A stretch of DNA of 64,000 nt from Bacillota bacterium. Its GTDB lineage: Bacteria > Bacillota > Clostridia > Saccharofermentanales > Fastidiosipilaceae. The stretch spans positions 1 through 64,000 of the forward strand of contig JAEWGG010000002.1 in the NCBI GenBank assembly GCA_023388435.1, given 5' to 3'. Positions within the stretch are counted from its first letter, which is position 1, and every line of letters begins with the position of its first letter. Below are positions 8,574 to 17,179 of the stretch, piece by piece. The notes beneath the pieces were generated by a model that saw only the letters and a program-made list of their open reading frames with translations, was not told the DNA's origin and searched no databases. Position numbers and translations under genes: made by a program.

Positions 8574-10547
8574 CTAAGCCTCCAGGTCCTCCAGTTCCAG
8601 TCCCTTCTCCAAATAGGCCTCCGTCTGCTCCTCAATCCGTTCCAGGAGCTGCGCATAGCGGCGGTAGTCCACGCTCTGACCCACATTCATCTGGGCCTCG
8701 GTCTCTGCTTTTTCCACTTCCAGAGCCTCCAATTCCTGTTCCAGGGCCTGCATTTCCCGCTGCAAGCGCGCCTTCTGGCGGCGGCGCTGGGCCGGATTCT
8801 GTGGGGCGGCGGACTTCTCCTCCGAGACAGACACCTGGGCCGCCTGTCTGGCCTCCCGGACTGCCCGTCGCTCCTGGGCGGCCGCCTGGGACTCCTGGCT
8901 GGCCTGGGCCTGGAGCTCCGCCTCACGCTGTGTCCAGGCCTCCAGATAGGCAGGATAGGAAGTGTACACCTCCGCCGTTCCTGCGGCGAAACCCAGGAAC
9001 TTGTGCCCCAGGCGCTCAATCAGATAACGGTCGTGGGAGACCGCAACGATGGCGCCTGGGAAGTCGACCAGGGCCTGCTCCAGTATTTCCTTGGCATAGA
9101 TGTCCAGGTGATTGGTGGGCTCATCCAGGAAGAGCAGCTCGGGCCGCTCCTGCAGGAGGCAGCAGAGATAGAGTCGGGAGCGCTCGCCTCCCGACAGGTT
9201 CTGAATTTGCTTAAAAACATCGATGTCACGGAATCCGTAGCGGGCCAGCTGGCTGCGCGCTGCCCCCTCCCCGAGTTCCGAGCGGGCCAGTAACTCTTCG
9301 AGTACGCTGCGCCCCTCATCGCTAAACTGGCAGTACTGGCTCATATAGGCCGTGTCGATGCCCCGCGCCAGTTGGAGGCGGCCCTGACTCGGCTCCAGCT
9401 CGGCCAGGAGCAGGCGCATCAGGCTGGACTTGCCACAGCCATTTGGGCCGACAATAAGGAGCTTCTGGCCCGCTTTTAGTTCAAAATTCACATGGTGAAA
9501 AAGGGGACGTCCTGCCTCATAGGCCAGACCCAGGTCCTCCCCGCGGATGTACAGCCGGTTGGGGTCGCCTTTAGGGGCCTCTGGCAGAAAGTGAAAATGC
9601 ATGCGCATCTGGCCTGGAGCCAGGCTGCGACGGGCCTCCTGTATGGCCTCATCCAACTTGTAGACACGCTTTTCACGGGCATGGTAGGAGCTCATCTTGC
9701 GGTGTGAAAGCATGGTCTGGGCGACTTCCGCCTCCCGCAGGCGCTCCTCCTCCAGGTTCTGGAGGCGGCGGAGCTGACGCTCTTGCTCCTCCTGCTTCTG
9801 GCGCACGAAGGCCTGATAATTTCCCTTGTAGACCTGAAGACGCCCGGCCTGGAGTTCCGCGGTGTCCGTCGCGCAGTGGTCGATGAAGGCGCGGTCGTGG
9901 GAGATGAAGACCAGTGTTCCGCGGTAGCGCTGTATAAAGCCCTCCAACCAGCAGATGGCCTGGACGTCCAGGTGGTTGGTAGGCTCGTCAAGAAAGAGCA
10001 GATCGGGCCTCGCATGCAGGACCTGGGCCAGGGCGACCCGCATCTTCTCACCACCAGAGAGCTGGGCGTAGGGCCTGCTCAGAATCTCACCCTTCAGGCC
10101 AAGCCCAGCCAACATGGAGAGAAAATCCGCCCGGGCACTGGCCGGGTCAGCCTGAAGCTCCGCCAGAACCTGCTCATAGTGGCGGCTGGCGTTCACCTCC
10201 CAGTCCCTGTCCCCTGAGTCGTGGGCCTCCTGGAGCACACGGGCAGCCTCTTCCAAGGCCTGCTCCTGGCGCTCGCTGCCCGCCGCGGCCAGGACATCCA
10301 GACTTCCTTCCCAGGCCTTCTCAACCTGCTGGCTCAATGAGGCCCAGACACAGCCGCGGGCGAAGTGGTAAGAGCCCTGATCGGCCTCCTCCTCCCCTGT
10401 CAGGATACGAAAAAGCGTGGACTTCCCCGCCCCATTTTCGCCGACAATGGCTAATTTCATCCCCTGCTCCACCGTCAGATCAACGGAGGAGAGGACGTCG
10501 CGGGCATGGTAGGTCTTACTGAGATTGTGGACTGTGAGCATGGACAT
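8574..10547 (-). CDS. ABC-F family ATPase (ribosome-associated, Uup/YdiF-like)
   Basis: The 657-residue soluble protein has two ABC ATPase domains and no membrane segments. The first has Walker A GENGAGKST, signature LSGGEKMRVALAQ and Walker B LFLDEPTNHLD. The second has GPNGCGKSS, LSGGERSRLYLC and LLFLDEPTNHLD. A charged linker (about residues 235-330) separates them, and a long Glu/Arg-rich coiled coil ends the protein (about 540-657). This is the plan of ABC-F factors that bind the ribosomal E site, such as Uup and YdiF, some of which give antibiotic protection; the sequence does not say which. ATG 10547 is used, but there is no ribosome site, and an extended -10 lies 6 nt upstream, so the mRNA may be leaderless. 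Confidence 0.9.
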   Translation of the reverse strand: MSMLTVHNLSKTYHARDVLSSVDLTVEQGMKLAIVGENGAGKSTLFRILTGEEEADQGSYHFARGCVWASLSQQVEKAWEGSLDVLAAAGSERQEQALEEAARVLQEAHDSGDRDWEVNASRHYEQVLAELQADPASARADFLSMLAGLGLKGEILSRPYAQLSGGEKMRVALAQVLHARPDLLFLDEPTNHLDVQAICWLEGFIQRYRGTLVFISHDRAFIDHCATDTAELQAGRLQVYKGNYQAFVRQKQEEQERQLRRLQNLEEERLREAEVAQTMLSHRKMSSYHAREKRVYKLDEAIQEARRSLAPGQMRMHFHFLPEAPKGDPNRLYIRGEDLGLAYEAGRPLFHHVNFELKAGQKLLIVGPNGCGKSSLMRLLLAELEPSQGRLQLARGIDTAYMSQYCQFSDEGRSVLEELLARSELGEGAARSQLARYGFRDIDVFKQIQNLSGGERSRLYLCCLLQERPELLFLDEPTNHLDIYAKEILEQALVDFPGAIVAVSHDRYLIERLGHKFLGFAAGTAEVYTSYPAYLEAWTQREAELQAQASQESQAAAQERRAVREARQAAQVSVSEEKSAAPQNPAQRRRQKARLQREMQALEQELEALEVEKAETEAQMNVGQSVDYRRYAQLLERIEEQTEAYLEKGLELEDLEA

Positions 10548-10571
10548 GGGCCCATTGTACCATGGCCCATG
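10545..10571. promoter_or_regulatory. inverted repeat overlapping the ABC-F start, with extended -10
   Basis: CATGGGCC (10545-10552) and GGCCCATG (10564-10571) form an inverted repeat with an 11-nt spacer. Inside it, on the minus strand, lies TGGTACAAT (10554-10562), an extended -10 element. Transcription would begin about 10547-10548, at the ABC-F start codon itself. The repeat could be an operator for this gene or for the divergent peroxidase. Confidence 0.5.
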
Positions 10572-10580
10572 TGCTAGAAT
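10572..10580 (+). promoter_or_regulatory. candidate extended -10 promoter of the peroxidase gene
   Basis: TGCTAGAAT on the plus strand, about 98 nt before the peroxidase ATG. No recognisable -35 lies upstream. It abuts the inverted repeat at 10545-10571. Confidence 0.4.
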
Positions 10581-10677
10581 TAAATTGCTGTGGGCCCCTG
10601 CCCATGGCCGTGGATTCGGGCTGGTCCCGACCGATGGAACAGACCGCTAAGTCTTGGAACAGAAAGGAACGAACGCC

Positions 10678-11235
10678 ATGTCTATCTACGATTTCACCGT
10701 CTCTGACGCCCAGGCTAAGCCCGTCGTGCTCAGCCAGTACAAGGGACGGGTACTACTCATTGTCAATGTCGCGAGCAAGTGCGGTTTCACCGCCCAGTAT
10801 GAAGAACTCCAGCGACTCTACAGCGAATACAAGGACCAGGGACTGATGATCCTGGGCTTCCCCTGCAACCAGTTTCTGGACCAGGAACCGGGCAGCAATG
10901 AGGAGATTCAGAGTTTCTGCCGCCTGAACTACGGTGTCGACTTCCCGGTTCTGGCCAAAATTGATGTCAATGGTCCCCAGGAGGACCCTCTGTACACCTA
11001 TCTCAAGGCCCAGGACGCCGAGGAGGAAATCGACGTACCTGCGGACTTCGAGCACTACGAACTCTTTAAAAAGGTGGCCGGAGGCGAGCATTGGGGGCGC
11101 AATATCCCCTGGAACTTCACGAAGTTCCTCTTCGACCATGAAGGCAGGCTGATTGGACGCTATGCCCCAACCGCCGACATGGGCCACATTGAGCAGAAGA
11201 TCAAGAAATTGCTGGCCGGCCTCCCCAAGAACTGA
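10678..11235 (+). CDS. gpx: glutathione peroxidase family thiol peroxidase
   Basis: The 185-residue thioredoxin-fold peroxidase reduces hydroperoxides in the cytoplasm, probably with thioredoxin as electron donor as in most bacterial members. The family motifs are all present: NVASKCGFT with the peroxidatic Cys (in place of selenocysteine, near residue 34), FPCNQF with Gln near residue 67, and WNFTKFL with the catalytic Trp near residue 146. The start is ATG 10678, with AAAGGAA 7 nt upstream; an in-frame TTG at 10654 lacks a ribosome site. It is one of only two complete plus-strand genes in the GC-rich part and is followed by a strong terminator. Divergent transcription from the ABC-F gene may mean shared control. 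Confidence 0.93.
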   Translation: MSIYDFTVSDAQAKPVVLSQYKGRVLLIVNVASKCGFTAQYEELQRLYSEYKDQGLMILGFPCNQFLDQEPGSNEEIQSFCRLNYGVDFPVLAKIDVNGPQEDPLYTYLKAQDAEEEIDVPADFEHYELFKKVAGGEHWGRNIPWNFTKFLFDHEGRLIGRYAPTADMGHIEQKIKKLLAGLPKN

Positions 11236-11265
11236 GCTCCAAGCCGAGAGATTAGTAAAAACAAG

Positions 11266-11309
11266 AGACTCCTCTGATTCCCAAAATTGGAAATCAGAGG
11301 AGTTTTTTA
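11266..11309 (+). terminator. Rho-independent terminator of the peroxidase gene
   Basis: A 12-bp stem, ACTCCTCTGATT (11268-11279) with AATCAGAGGAGT (11292-11303), is followed by TTTTTT. It separates the peroxidase from the convergent GH20 gene and may also slow transcription from the other side. Confidence 0.9.
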
Positions 11310-11349
11310 TGCGGACTGCAGATGGGACTGAGGGCCGGGACGAGGCAAC

Positions 11350-14300
11350 TCAGCTCCGCCGCCGCTTCCAGAACAGGCCCAGGCCAGCCAGGGCGAGGCA
11401 GGCAAGGCCAGCTTGCACAGGCAGGGCCTCACCACTGCGCGGCAGGCGCTGGGACGTCTTAGAGCTCTCAAATCTTCCAGATTCTTGGCCCGCAGCGGGC
11501 AGTTTCCCCGCTGGCTGACCCTTCGCCGTCGGATAGTCCGTCGGAAGGCTGGCCGCGAAGTCTGACAGGGGCTTCTTCGGGGACACGGGGGCCTCACCTG
11601 GCAGGGCCGCCTGCTCTGTAGCCCCAGAGCTGCCCGCAGCGGGTAGTTCCCCCGCTGGCTGACTCGTCGCCGTCGGATAGTTCGCCGGCAGGCTGGCCGC
11701 AAAGTCTGACAGGGGCTTCTTCGGGGACTCGGGTGCCTCGCCTGGCAGGCTGGCTGCGAAGTCCGACAGGGGCTTCTTCGGGGACACGGGGGTGTCGCCT
11801 GGCAGGCTGGCCGCGAAGTCCGACAGGGGCTTCTTCGGGGACACAGGGGCGTCGCCTGGCAAGCTGGCCTGCGGATAGTGGAGTTCCAAGTCAGCGGCGG
11901 CTCGGGCCAGTTCCGCTTCACTGCTGTAGGGGTCCGCCAGAAGCCAGCGCGCTCGGGCCAGGGCCTGGGACTGGGCCTGGGATTCCTCTTTTGACCGCAG
12001 ACTGAGCGCCCTGTCCAGAGCCGACTGTAAAGAACTTCGATCGCGCAGTTGGAGCACGAGGAACTCCTCCAGCTCATAGGCGTCTTGAGCCTGGCGCAGG
12101 CCTTGGAATTTTACATAGCGGGCCTGTCGAGGCGTGGAGAGCGGATGTCTGTGAACGGCTCCTGTCTGGTCCACAAAACGGCCCAGAGGCTCCCAATTCT
12201 GGGCGTCTAGTGAGGTCAACAAGTCATAGTCCAAGGCCTGGCGCAAGACACCGTCACGGGTCTTCCAGCGCAGCTCAACAACGTCGATGCGCTCTGGCTG
12301 ACCGAGGTCCACAAAAAGATAATCTCCATTCTGAGCCCCAGCTGCCCGCCGAGAGCTCGCCCAGAAAGAATTCGGATCCACCCCCAGGCCCCCCTGCTGT
12401 TCTGAATCATACATACCGTCAAAGGCCTTGAATTCCGGGTGGCGCTTCAGGTAGGCCGCCCCCCTCCCCCGCACGTCAGGATTGTTCTCCAGGCGCTCGG
12501 CCACGCTGTCCCGGTTGAGAGCGAGATTCAGCATATAGCGTTCGGCTTCCTTTTCCTCCTGTAGGCGGGGGAGATCCAGGGACCGGTCAAGGAGTCGAAT
12601 GCTCCCGACATATCCGCGGTAGGCGGACAGCAGCTGTTCCAGAGGTAGGACAAAGCTGCTGAAAAAAGTCGGATCATCCTGGCCCGCATCGCTGCTGTAA
12701 AGGTGGTCCTTCAACTCTCCATTAACGTAGAGCCGCGTGCTATGCTGATTGCCAATGAGGCAGAGTTCCTGGCGTTTTCCAGGCTGTAGCTGATAGCGGA
12801 GCTGCTGGTTGAAGAAACTGCGGCGCAGTTGAAGCTGGCCACTGCCATCCTCCGCCTGAACAAGGAGCTGGCCGTCATAGCCGTCTAATATTTTTGCTCC
12901 TGCAGGCTGCTCAGCCTCTGGGATCAATTCCATAGTCAAGGTACAGGGATAGGATTTACTGCCCAGGGGGGTGTCAATCCGCCCCCCACCATCGAAGTGG
13001 AGCCAGGTCTCCCCATCAAGCTGGCGCAGTTCCCCTCCACTGACTTTTGCCGCATAACCGTTAGCACTGAGATCTTCCAGCACGAGCGCCCCATCCTCTG
13101 TCCGACTACAGGACGGATCATAGGCGGCGATCGTGGAGCTGCCAGGGGCCACCCGATGCTCCATGGCGATGGCTGTACCCGGGCCCTCCTGGAGGCGGTT
13201 AAACGCCTGGCGATAGGCGGCGAAGTCCGGGTCCATAGGCCGGGCCTGCCAGGTTTTCTCCGCAGTGATGGCTACGGCCCGGAGCATGCGCTCGTGCAGG
13301 TCTGTCTCAATCATCCCTTCTCGGAACTCATCGCCCCAGACCGCGGCCTTCCCTCCCAGAATATTGGGTTCGCCAAGCTGAGCCTCCACCCCCGCGTTGA
13401 AAACAAGGGGGGACCAGTCCTTATAGACACGCTCCTCCAGGACCATGTCCTTGTGGTCACGGCCCGGAGTCGTATAGAGGTAGGGCTGGGGGACATTCAC
13501 CAGCTGGAAGCCCTCATTGAGGCGGGCCAGCGGATCGTCCTCATAGGTCGCCCACATATCCAATTCAATGTTCTCGGGCGAGATTGGCGTAGTTCCCTGG
13601 AACTTGCGCAGAGCTCCCCAGACACGCAATTTCTTGTCGTATTTGCGGGCTATGCCATCCAGGAAATTGGTATAGCGGCGGAAGGCCTCCGTCTGCTTGG
13701 TATTCCAATACTCGTCGGCACCGAGGTGGATGCGCTGAGACTTAAAGCAGGGGTCTGGGCCCTCCAAGTAGTCTGCCAGAAGGGTCTCCATGAAGCGTCT
13801 GGAGCGCTCGGCACGACTCCGCTCCTCCGCATTCTCCGATTCCGTATCAATGGCCAGAAGGGGCTCTCCGCCCTTCCAGACCACGCTGTCCAGGGGCCCT
13901 AGCCAGGAAATCTGGTCAGGGTTCTGAGCCGCATACTGGATGTAGCGATTGGCGTGTCCCGGGCTGTCAAATTCGGGGAGCATGTCTATGCCCCGCCGTC
14001 CTGCCTGGGCCTCCAAGGCACGGTACTCAGCCTGACTGTATATCGGATCCTTATAGACCTCATTGAACCACTGGTGTTCGGGCAGGCTGTAGGCATGGTG
14101 CTCCGCCAGGCTTGGGAAGGCCTTCGACTCCAGGCGGTGCATGCCCGACCACTCGGTCTTACGGCGCGGATACTGGGTGCTCGGACTATAGTCGAAACTC
14201 TCGTTGAGATGCAGGTGGTACTCGTTCATCTTGTACCACTTCAGAATCTGGGTGTAGTCCTGGAGGTACTGGAGACGATGTGGTATACGCCCAAGATCAA

Positions 14301-16215
14301 ACATCACACCGCGGACCTCATAATCTGGATAGTCACGGCAGAGACCCTGGGGCAGCCGCCGCTCCTCAGCAGAGAGCTTGATCATCTGGTTGACACTGAC
14401 AGCTCCATAGAGGGCCCCACGGTAAGTTGGGGCAAAAATTCTGACCCCCTCCCCCCGAATTTCCAGCATATAGCCCTCAGGACCCAGCTCGTAGACATCC
14501 TCGCTTTGACTCGTGAAAAAGATACTGTTGGGTACAGCCTCTTCCCCCTCCTCTATGCTCAGGTCCAAGCCAGTCAAGCGCAGAAAATCCTGGGCAAAGT
14601 CCTCCACCGCCGCGCGCAAGCCCAGCCCGGCACGATCATTGTAGATCAGGCGCGTCTGGGCCGTAGGGCTGAAGTACCCGCTGCCACCCAGCCACTCCTG
14701 GAGGCCTGGAATCACGCGGGGACGGGGATTCTCCCCCCGGGGAAGAACCAGGCCGTAGAAGTCTGTCCCAGGCTGAATGTCAAAGTCCAAATTTTTTCTG
14801 GCCCTGTCCTCGGGACGCCTGCGGCTGCGGGCTTCAATCAACAGGGTTACAGTCCGCGCCTCCAGGGCGTGGTGGCTGACCCGCCCCTCTTTACTGACAA
14901 GTTGCGTCTTTGTAGAACCCACGACGCGGATCTCATAGTCGCCGACATCGGGAAAGCTGATCTGCTCCAAATTCGGACTATAGGCCGGCAGGCTCTGAAT
15001 CTGATTCAGGGCCTCCTGAGCCGTCTCCGGACCCAGTTCCTCCGGCCTGAGTTCCCTCCCGCGTCCGAAAATGCGCAGCTCGGTCACTGAGACTCCCGAC
15101 CCTCCTGCCTGTACATTGACAGCCTCGAAGTAGAGACGAATGTAACGGCCAAGGGGCTGGGCCTCCAGTTCCGAAGCCAGAATGCGATCCTGGGGATTGT
15201 CCGGCAGGCTGCCCGCCGGACGCACAATCGTTTTCAGATCTCGCCAGTCCGCATCAGGCCAGGCTTCGTCAGCGGTCTGGATACGGTAGCTGCTGGGCCA
15301 GACTTTTTTGAAAAAATCGATTTCAATGCGGTCCAGCTCTATGTCCGCAAGGCGGGTGTCCAACAGGAGCCACTGGGCTGTCTGGGCCTCCCCCTCGCGT
15401 GTTCCGCTGTCCTTCATGCGCTCCGAGGACCAGCGGGTTTGAGGATTCTGGTCGACGACCATAGCAGCTACATTCTGCGGCAGGGCCGCCTCCACTGAGG
15501 AGGCCCGTACGGGCTTGCCAGCCGCCAGGTCCCAGCTCTCTGTCTCCTCCGGCTTGACTGTCGGATTTTCGGGCTGCTCATCCGTCTCAGTGGGACTTCC
15601 GTAGACGCGGACCTCAGTCAGCGAGACCGAATTCCCGGCAGCGGCCGTATTGACTTTGTGAAAATACATACGTAGATAGCGTGACACCGCAAGGTCTGAA
15701 AAATCCCAGCGGTCACAGAAATTGTCCTCTTGAGAAGCTGCGGGAAATTGGTGCCGACCCAAGGGTCTCCAGGTCTTTCCATCTGCCGATGTCTCCAGCT
15801 GATAATCCATGGCCCAGACTTTTTTATAAAATTGCAGCTCCACTGCTTCCAAGTTCACCGTCTTCGCTCCCAGATCCAGACTCAGCCACTGGGCCTGCTG
15901 GGGGAGCTCCGGTCCCTGTCCCCTCTTCTTCATCCGAGGGGCGGACCAGCGGCTGTCCTCCCGGCCATCTATGACATGCTCGGGCAGCACTTCCGAGCCC
16001 AGTTCCGCCTCCGACCCAGATGCTGTCACCGCCTGAATGCTCATCGGCTGGGCTGGGGGCTGCTCTGTACCGCCCTCATCCGAGGAACTGGGGCCTGCCA
16101 CATGGGGACTGGGGTTCAGCCCCTCCTCGGCCAGGACCCTACCTGGACTCAGGGGGAGCAAAAGACTGAGGGTCAGGAGCCAGCTGCAGCTCCTGGCATA
16201 GTTCCGAAACTTCAT
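11350..16215 (-). CDS. secreted, cell-wall-anchored GH20 beta-N-acetylhexosaminidase with F5/8 type C domains
   Basis: The 1,621-residue exported glycosidase would remove terminal N-acetylhexosamine, or lacto-N-biose, from glycans. A signal peptide (about 1-31) is followed by two F5/8 type C domains (about 61-206 and 231-386). A GH20 accessory domain (about 510-625) and the GH20 barrel (about 630-1010) come next, with catalytic Asp-Glu in HLGADEYW (D834-E835). A laminin-G-like stretch (about 1120-1260), a third discoidin-like region and a helical linker follow. The C-terminus has 19-residue repeats (SPKKPLSDFAASLPG), then LPRSGE, a hydrophobic helix and KRRRS: a sortase signal with Ser in the LPxTG threonine position. 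The ATG at 16215 precedes the signal peptide directly; a longer frame to 16437 has no ribosome site. Confidence 0.92.
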   Translation of the reverse strand: MKFRNYARSCSWLLTLSLLLPLSPGRVLAEEGLNPSPHVAGPSSSDEGGTEQPPAQPMSIQAVTASGSEAELGSEVLPEHVIDGREDSRWSAPRMKKRGQGPELPQQAQWLSLDLGAKTVNLEAVELQFYKKVWAMDYQLETSADGKTWRPLGRHQFPAASQEDNFCDRWDFSDLAVSRYLRMYFHKVNTAAAGNSVSLTEVRVYGSPTETDEQPENPTVKPEETESWDLAAGKPVRASSVEAALPQNVAAMVVDQNPQTRWSSERMKDSGTREGEAQTAQWLLLDTRLADIELDRIEIDFFKKVWPSSYRIQTADEAWPDADWRDLKTIVRPAGSLPDNPQDRILASELEAQPLGRYIRLYFEAVNVQAGGSGVSVTELRIFGRGRELRPEELGPETAQEALNQIQSLPAYSPNLEQISFPDVGDYEIRVVGSTKTQLVSKEGRVSHHALEARTVTLLIEARSRRRPEDRARKNLDFDIQPGTDFYGLVLPRGENPRPRVIPGLQEWLGGSGYFSPTAQTRLIYNDRAGLGLRAAVEDFAQDFLRLTGLDLSIEEGEEAVPNSIFFTSQSEDVYELGPEGYMLEIRGEGVRIFAPTYRGALYGAVSVNQMIKLSAEERRLPQGLCRDYPDYEVRGVMFDLGRIPHRLQYLQDYTQILKWYKMNEYHLHLNESFDYSPSTQYPRRKTEWSGMHRLESKAFPSLAEHHAYSLPEHQWFNEVYKDPIYSQAEYRALEAQAGRRGIDMLPEFDSPGHANRYIQYAAQNPDQISWLGPLDSVVWKGGEPLLAIDTESENAEERSRAERSRRFMETLLADYLEGPDPCFKSQRIHLGADEYWNTKQTEAFRRYTNFLDGIARKYDKKLRVWGALRKFQGTTPISPENIELDMWATYEDDPLARLNEGFQLVNVPQPYLYTTPGRDHKDMVLEERVYKDWSPLVFNAGVEAQLGEPNILGGKAAVWGDEFREGMIETDLHERMLRAVAITAEKTWQARPMDPDFAAYRQAFNRLQEGPGTAIAMEHRVAPGSSTIAAYDPSCSRTEDGALVLEDLSANGYAAKVSGGELRQLDGETWLHFDGGGRIDTPLGSKSYPCTLTMELIPEAEQPAGAKILDGYDGQLLVQAEDGSGQLQLRRSFFNQQLRYQLQPGKRQELCLIGNQHSTRLYVNGELKDHLYSSDAGQDDPTFFSSFVLPLEQLLSAYRGYVGSIRLLDRSLDLPRLQEEKEAERYMLNLALNRDSVAERLENNPDVRGRGAAYLKRHPEFKAFDGMYDSEQQGGLGVDPNSFWASSRRAAGAQNGDYLFVDLGQPERIDVVELRWKTRDGVLRQALDYDLLTSLDAQNWEPLGRFVDQTGAVHRHPLSTPRQARYVKFQGLRQAQDAYELEEFLVLQLRDRSSLQSALDRALSLRSKEESQAQSQALARARWLLADPYSSEAELARAAADLELHYPQASLPGDAPVSPKKPLSDFAASLPGDTPVSPKKPLSDFAASLPGEAPESPKKPLSDFAASLPANYPTATSQPAGELPAAGSSGATEQAALPGEAPVSPKKPLSDFAASLPTDYPTAKGQPAGKLPAAGQESGRFESSKTSQRLPRSGEALPVQAGLACLALAGLGLFWKRRRS
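11540..11870 (-). repeat. 57-bp coding tandem repeats in the GH20 stalk
   Basis: Five near-identical units encode the SPKKPLSDFAASLP block. Three are contiguous, one begins just beyond, and one is separated by an insert that itself recurs (PTAxxQPAGxLPAAG). They form a Pro/Lys-rich spacer before the sorting signal. Near identity at DNA level suggests recent copy-number change. Confidence 0.85.
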
Positions 16216-16672
16216 ATTCCACCGCCTCGCAAACTGGGCTAAGCCCGGCCGCCTCCGCCCCAGGACGCCGCTGGGGCGGACTGTTCTTAAAGCCATTTTA
16301 GCTAGGAGCAGAAGGTCTTGTAAGGTGGATTTATTTTCCCCCCAAGGCCCTGGACTACCCCTCGTTTCCGCGCAAGCAGGTCTTGAATTTGCCGACTGCT
16401 TCACGCTCTGGGCATATGAAAAAGCTCGCCAGAACACAGGCGCATGTGGATACTGTTTACCCCAATCCTGTTTTTGGCTATTGGGACAGACAGGGGGGCG
16501 CTTTCAATAGGCTGCGCCTGCACAGATGCTGCCCGTTGCTATTGTGCTGGTATGTTTAGAATACAACTGGCACTGCCCCAGCCATACACGGGGAGGGGGA
16601 AATGTGTGTCTGGTCTATGGCCCTATCTGCTCGATCGGCCTTATTGGAGATGCCCAGATCCTTAGAAACAAC
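16216..16672. other. intergenic region upstream of the GH20 gene
   Basis: About 460 bp without a convincing gene. Short open frames here lack ribosome sites and family resemblance. I found no clear promoter for the GH20 gene by eye; the gap is long enough for a regulated leader. Confidence 0.4.
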
Positions 16673-16705
16673 AAAAATCCCGCCACCCTAGGGTGACGGG
16701 ACCTC
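16673..16705 (-). terminator. Rho-independent terminator of rpmE
   Basis: On the minus strand a CCCGTCACCC/GGGTGGCGGG stem (one G-T pair) is followed by ATTTTTG. It lies about 20 nt after the rpmE stop. Confidence 0.88.
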
Positions 16706-16723
16706 GTTTCTCGTTCTCGCTTC

Positions 16724-16936
16724 TCAGCCCTTCGCAGCCATACGGCGCTTGAACTTGTCCACACGTCCGCCGGTGTCCACCAGCTTCTGCTTACCCGTAA
16801 AGAACGGATGGCACTTGGAGCAGATGTCCACATTCATGCTGGGCAGGGTGGACTGGGTCTCGAAGGTCTCGCCGCAGGCACAGCGGACGACACACTTCTG
16901 ATACTTCGGATGGATTCCGTCACGCATCTCTGTCAC
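16724..16936 (-). CDS. rpmE: 50S ribosomal protein L31 (zinc-binding type)
   Basis: The 70-residue L31 has two CxxC pairs (RCACGETF and ICSKCHPFFTGKQ), so it is the zinc-containing form normally made when zinc is sufficient. It joins the central protuberance of the large subunit. The start ATG 16936 has AGAGAGGTG upstream. The gene is monocistronic: a consensus promoter lies 100 bp upstream and a terminator follows. The 95-nt leader is long for a single small gene and contains inverted segments (CTCGGC near 16983 pairing with GCCGAG near 16957). These could serve autoregulation by L31, which is known for several L31 leaders; that is inference here. Confidence 0.96.
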   Translation of the reverse strand: MTEMRDGIHPKYQKCVVRCACGETFETQSTLPSMNVDICSKCHPFFTGKQKLVDTGGRVDKFKRRMAAKG

Positions 16937-17036
16937 CTCTCTCTTACAGTATTCTCGGCGCGTAGCGCATCCACGTACGTATGCCGAGCCGGCTCAAGTT
17001 GGGTGTCCCCTCCGGAAACCGGGTTATAACTGGTGT

Positions 17037-17065
17037 ATTATCTCAGCTCACTCAGGCCCTGTCAA
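17037..17065 (-). promoter_or_regulatory. sigma-70-type promoter of rpmE
   Basis: The minus strand reads TTGACA (17060-17065), a 17-nt spacer, then GATAAT (17037-17042), with TGA before the -10. It is a near-perfect vegetative promoter located 95 nt upstream of the rpmE start. Confidence 0.85.
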
Positions 17066-17179
17066 GCCTCCTCCTGATCTAGGAAGGGCTCGCTAAAAAA
17101 TTCTGTCTCGCAGTAGGTCTCTCCTGCTTCCAGTCGGTAGGAGGCTGTGGGAATGAGGGTCAGCTCACCAGGTCTCGAC

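Noticed and set aside
10678..10850. Possible selenocysteine in the glutathione peroxidase
   Set aside because: The active-site codon is TGC (Cys), not TGA.
11540..11870. Regular repeats that might suggest a CRISPR array
   Set aside because: The units are in frame, encode a Pro/Lys-rich stalk, and have no unique spacers of constant length.
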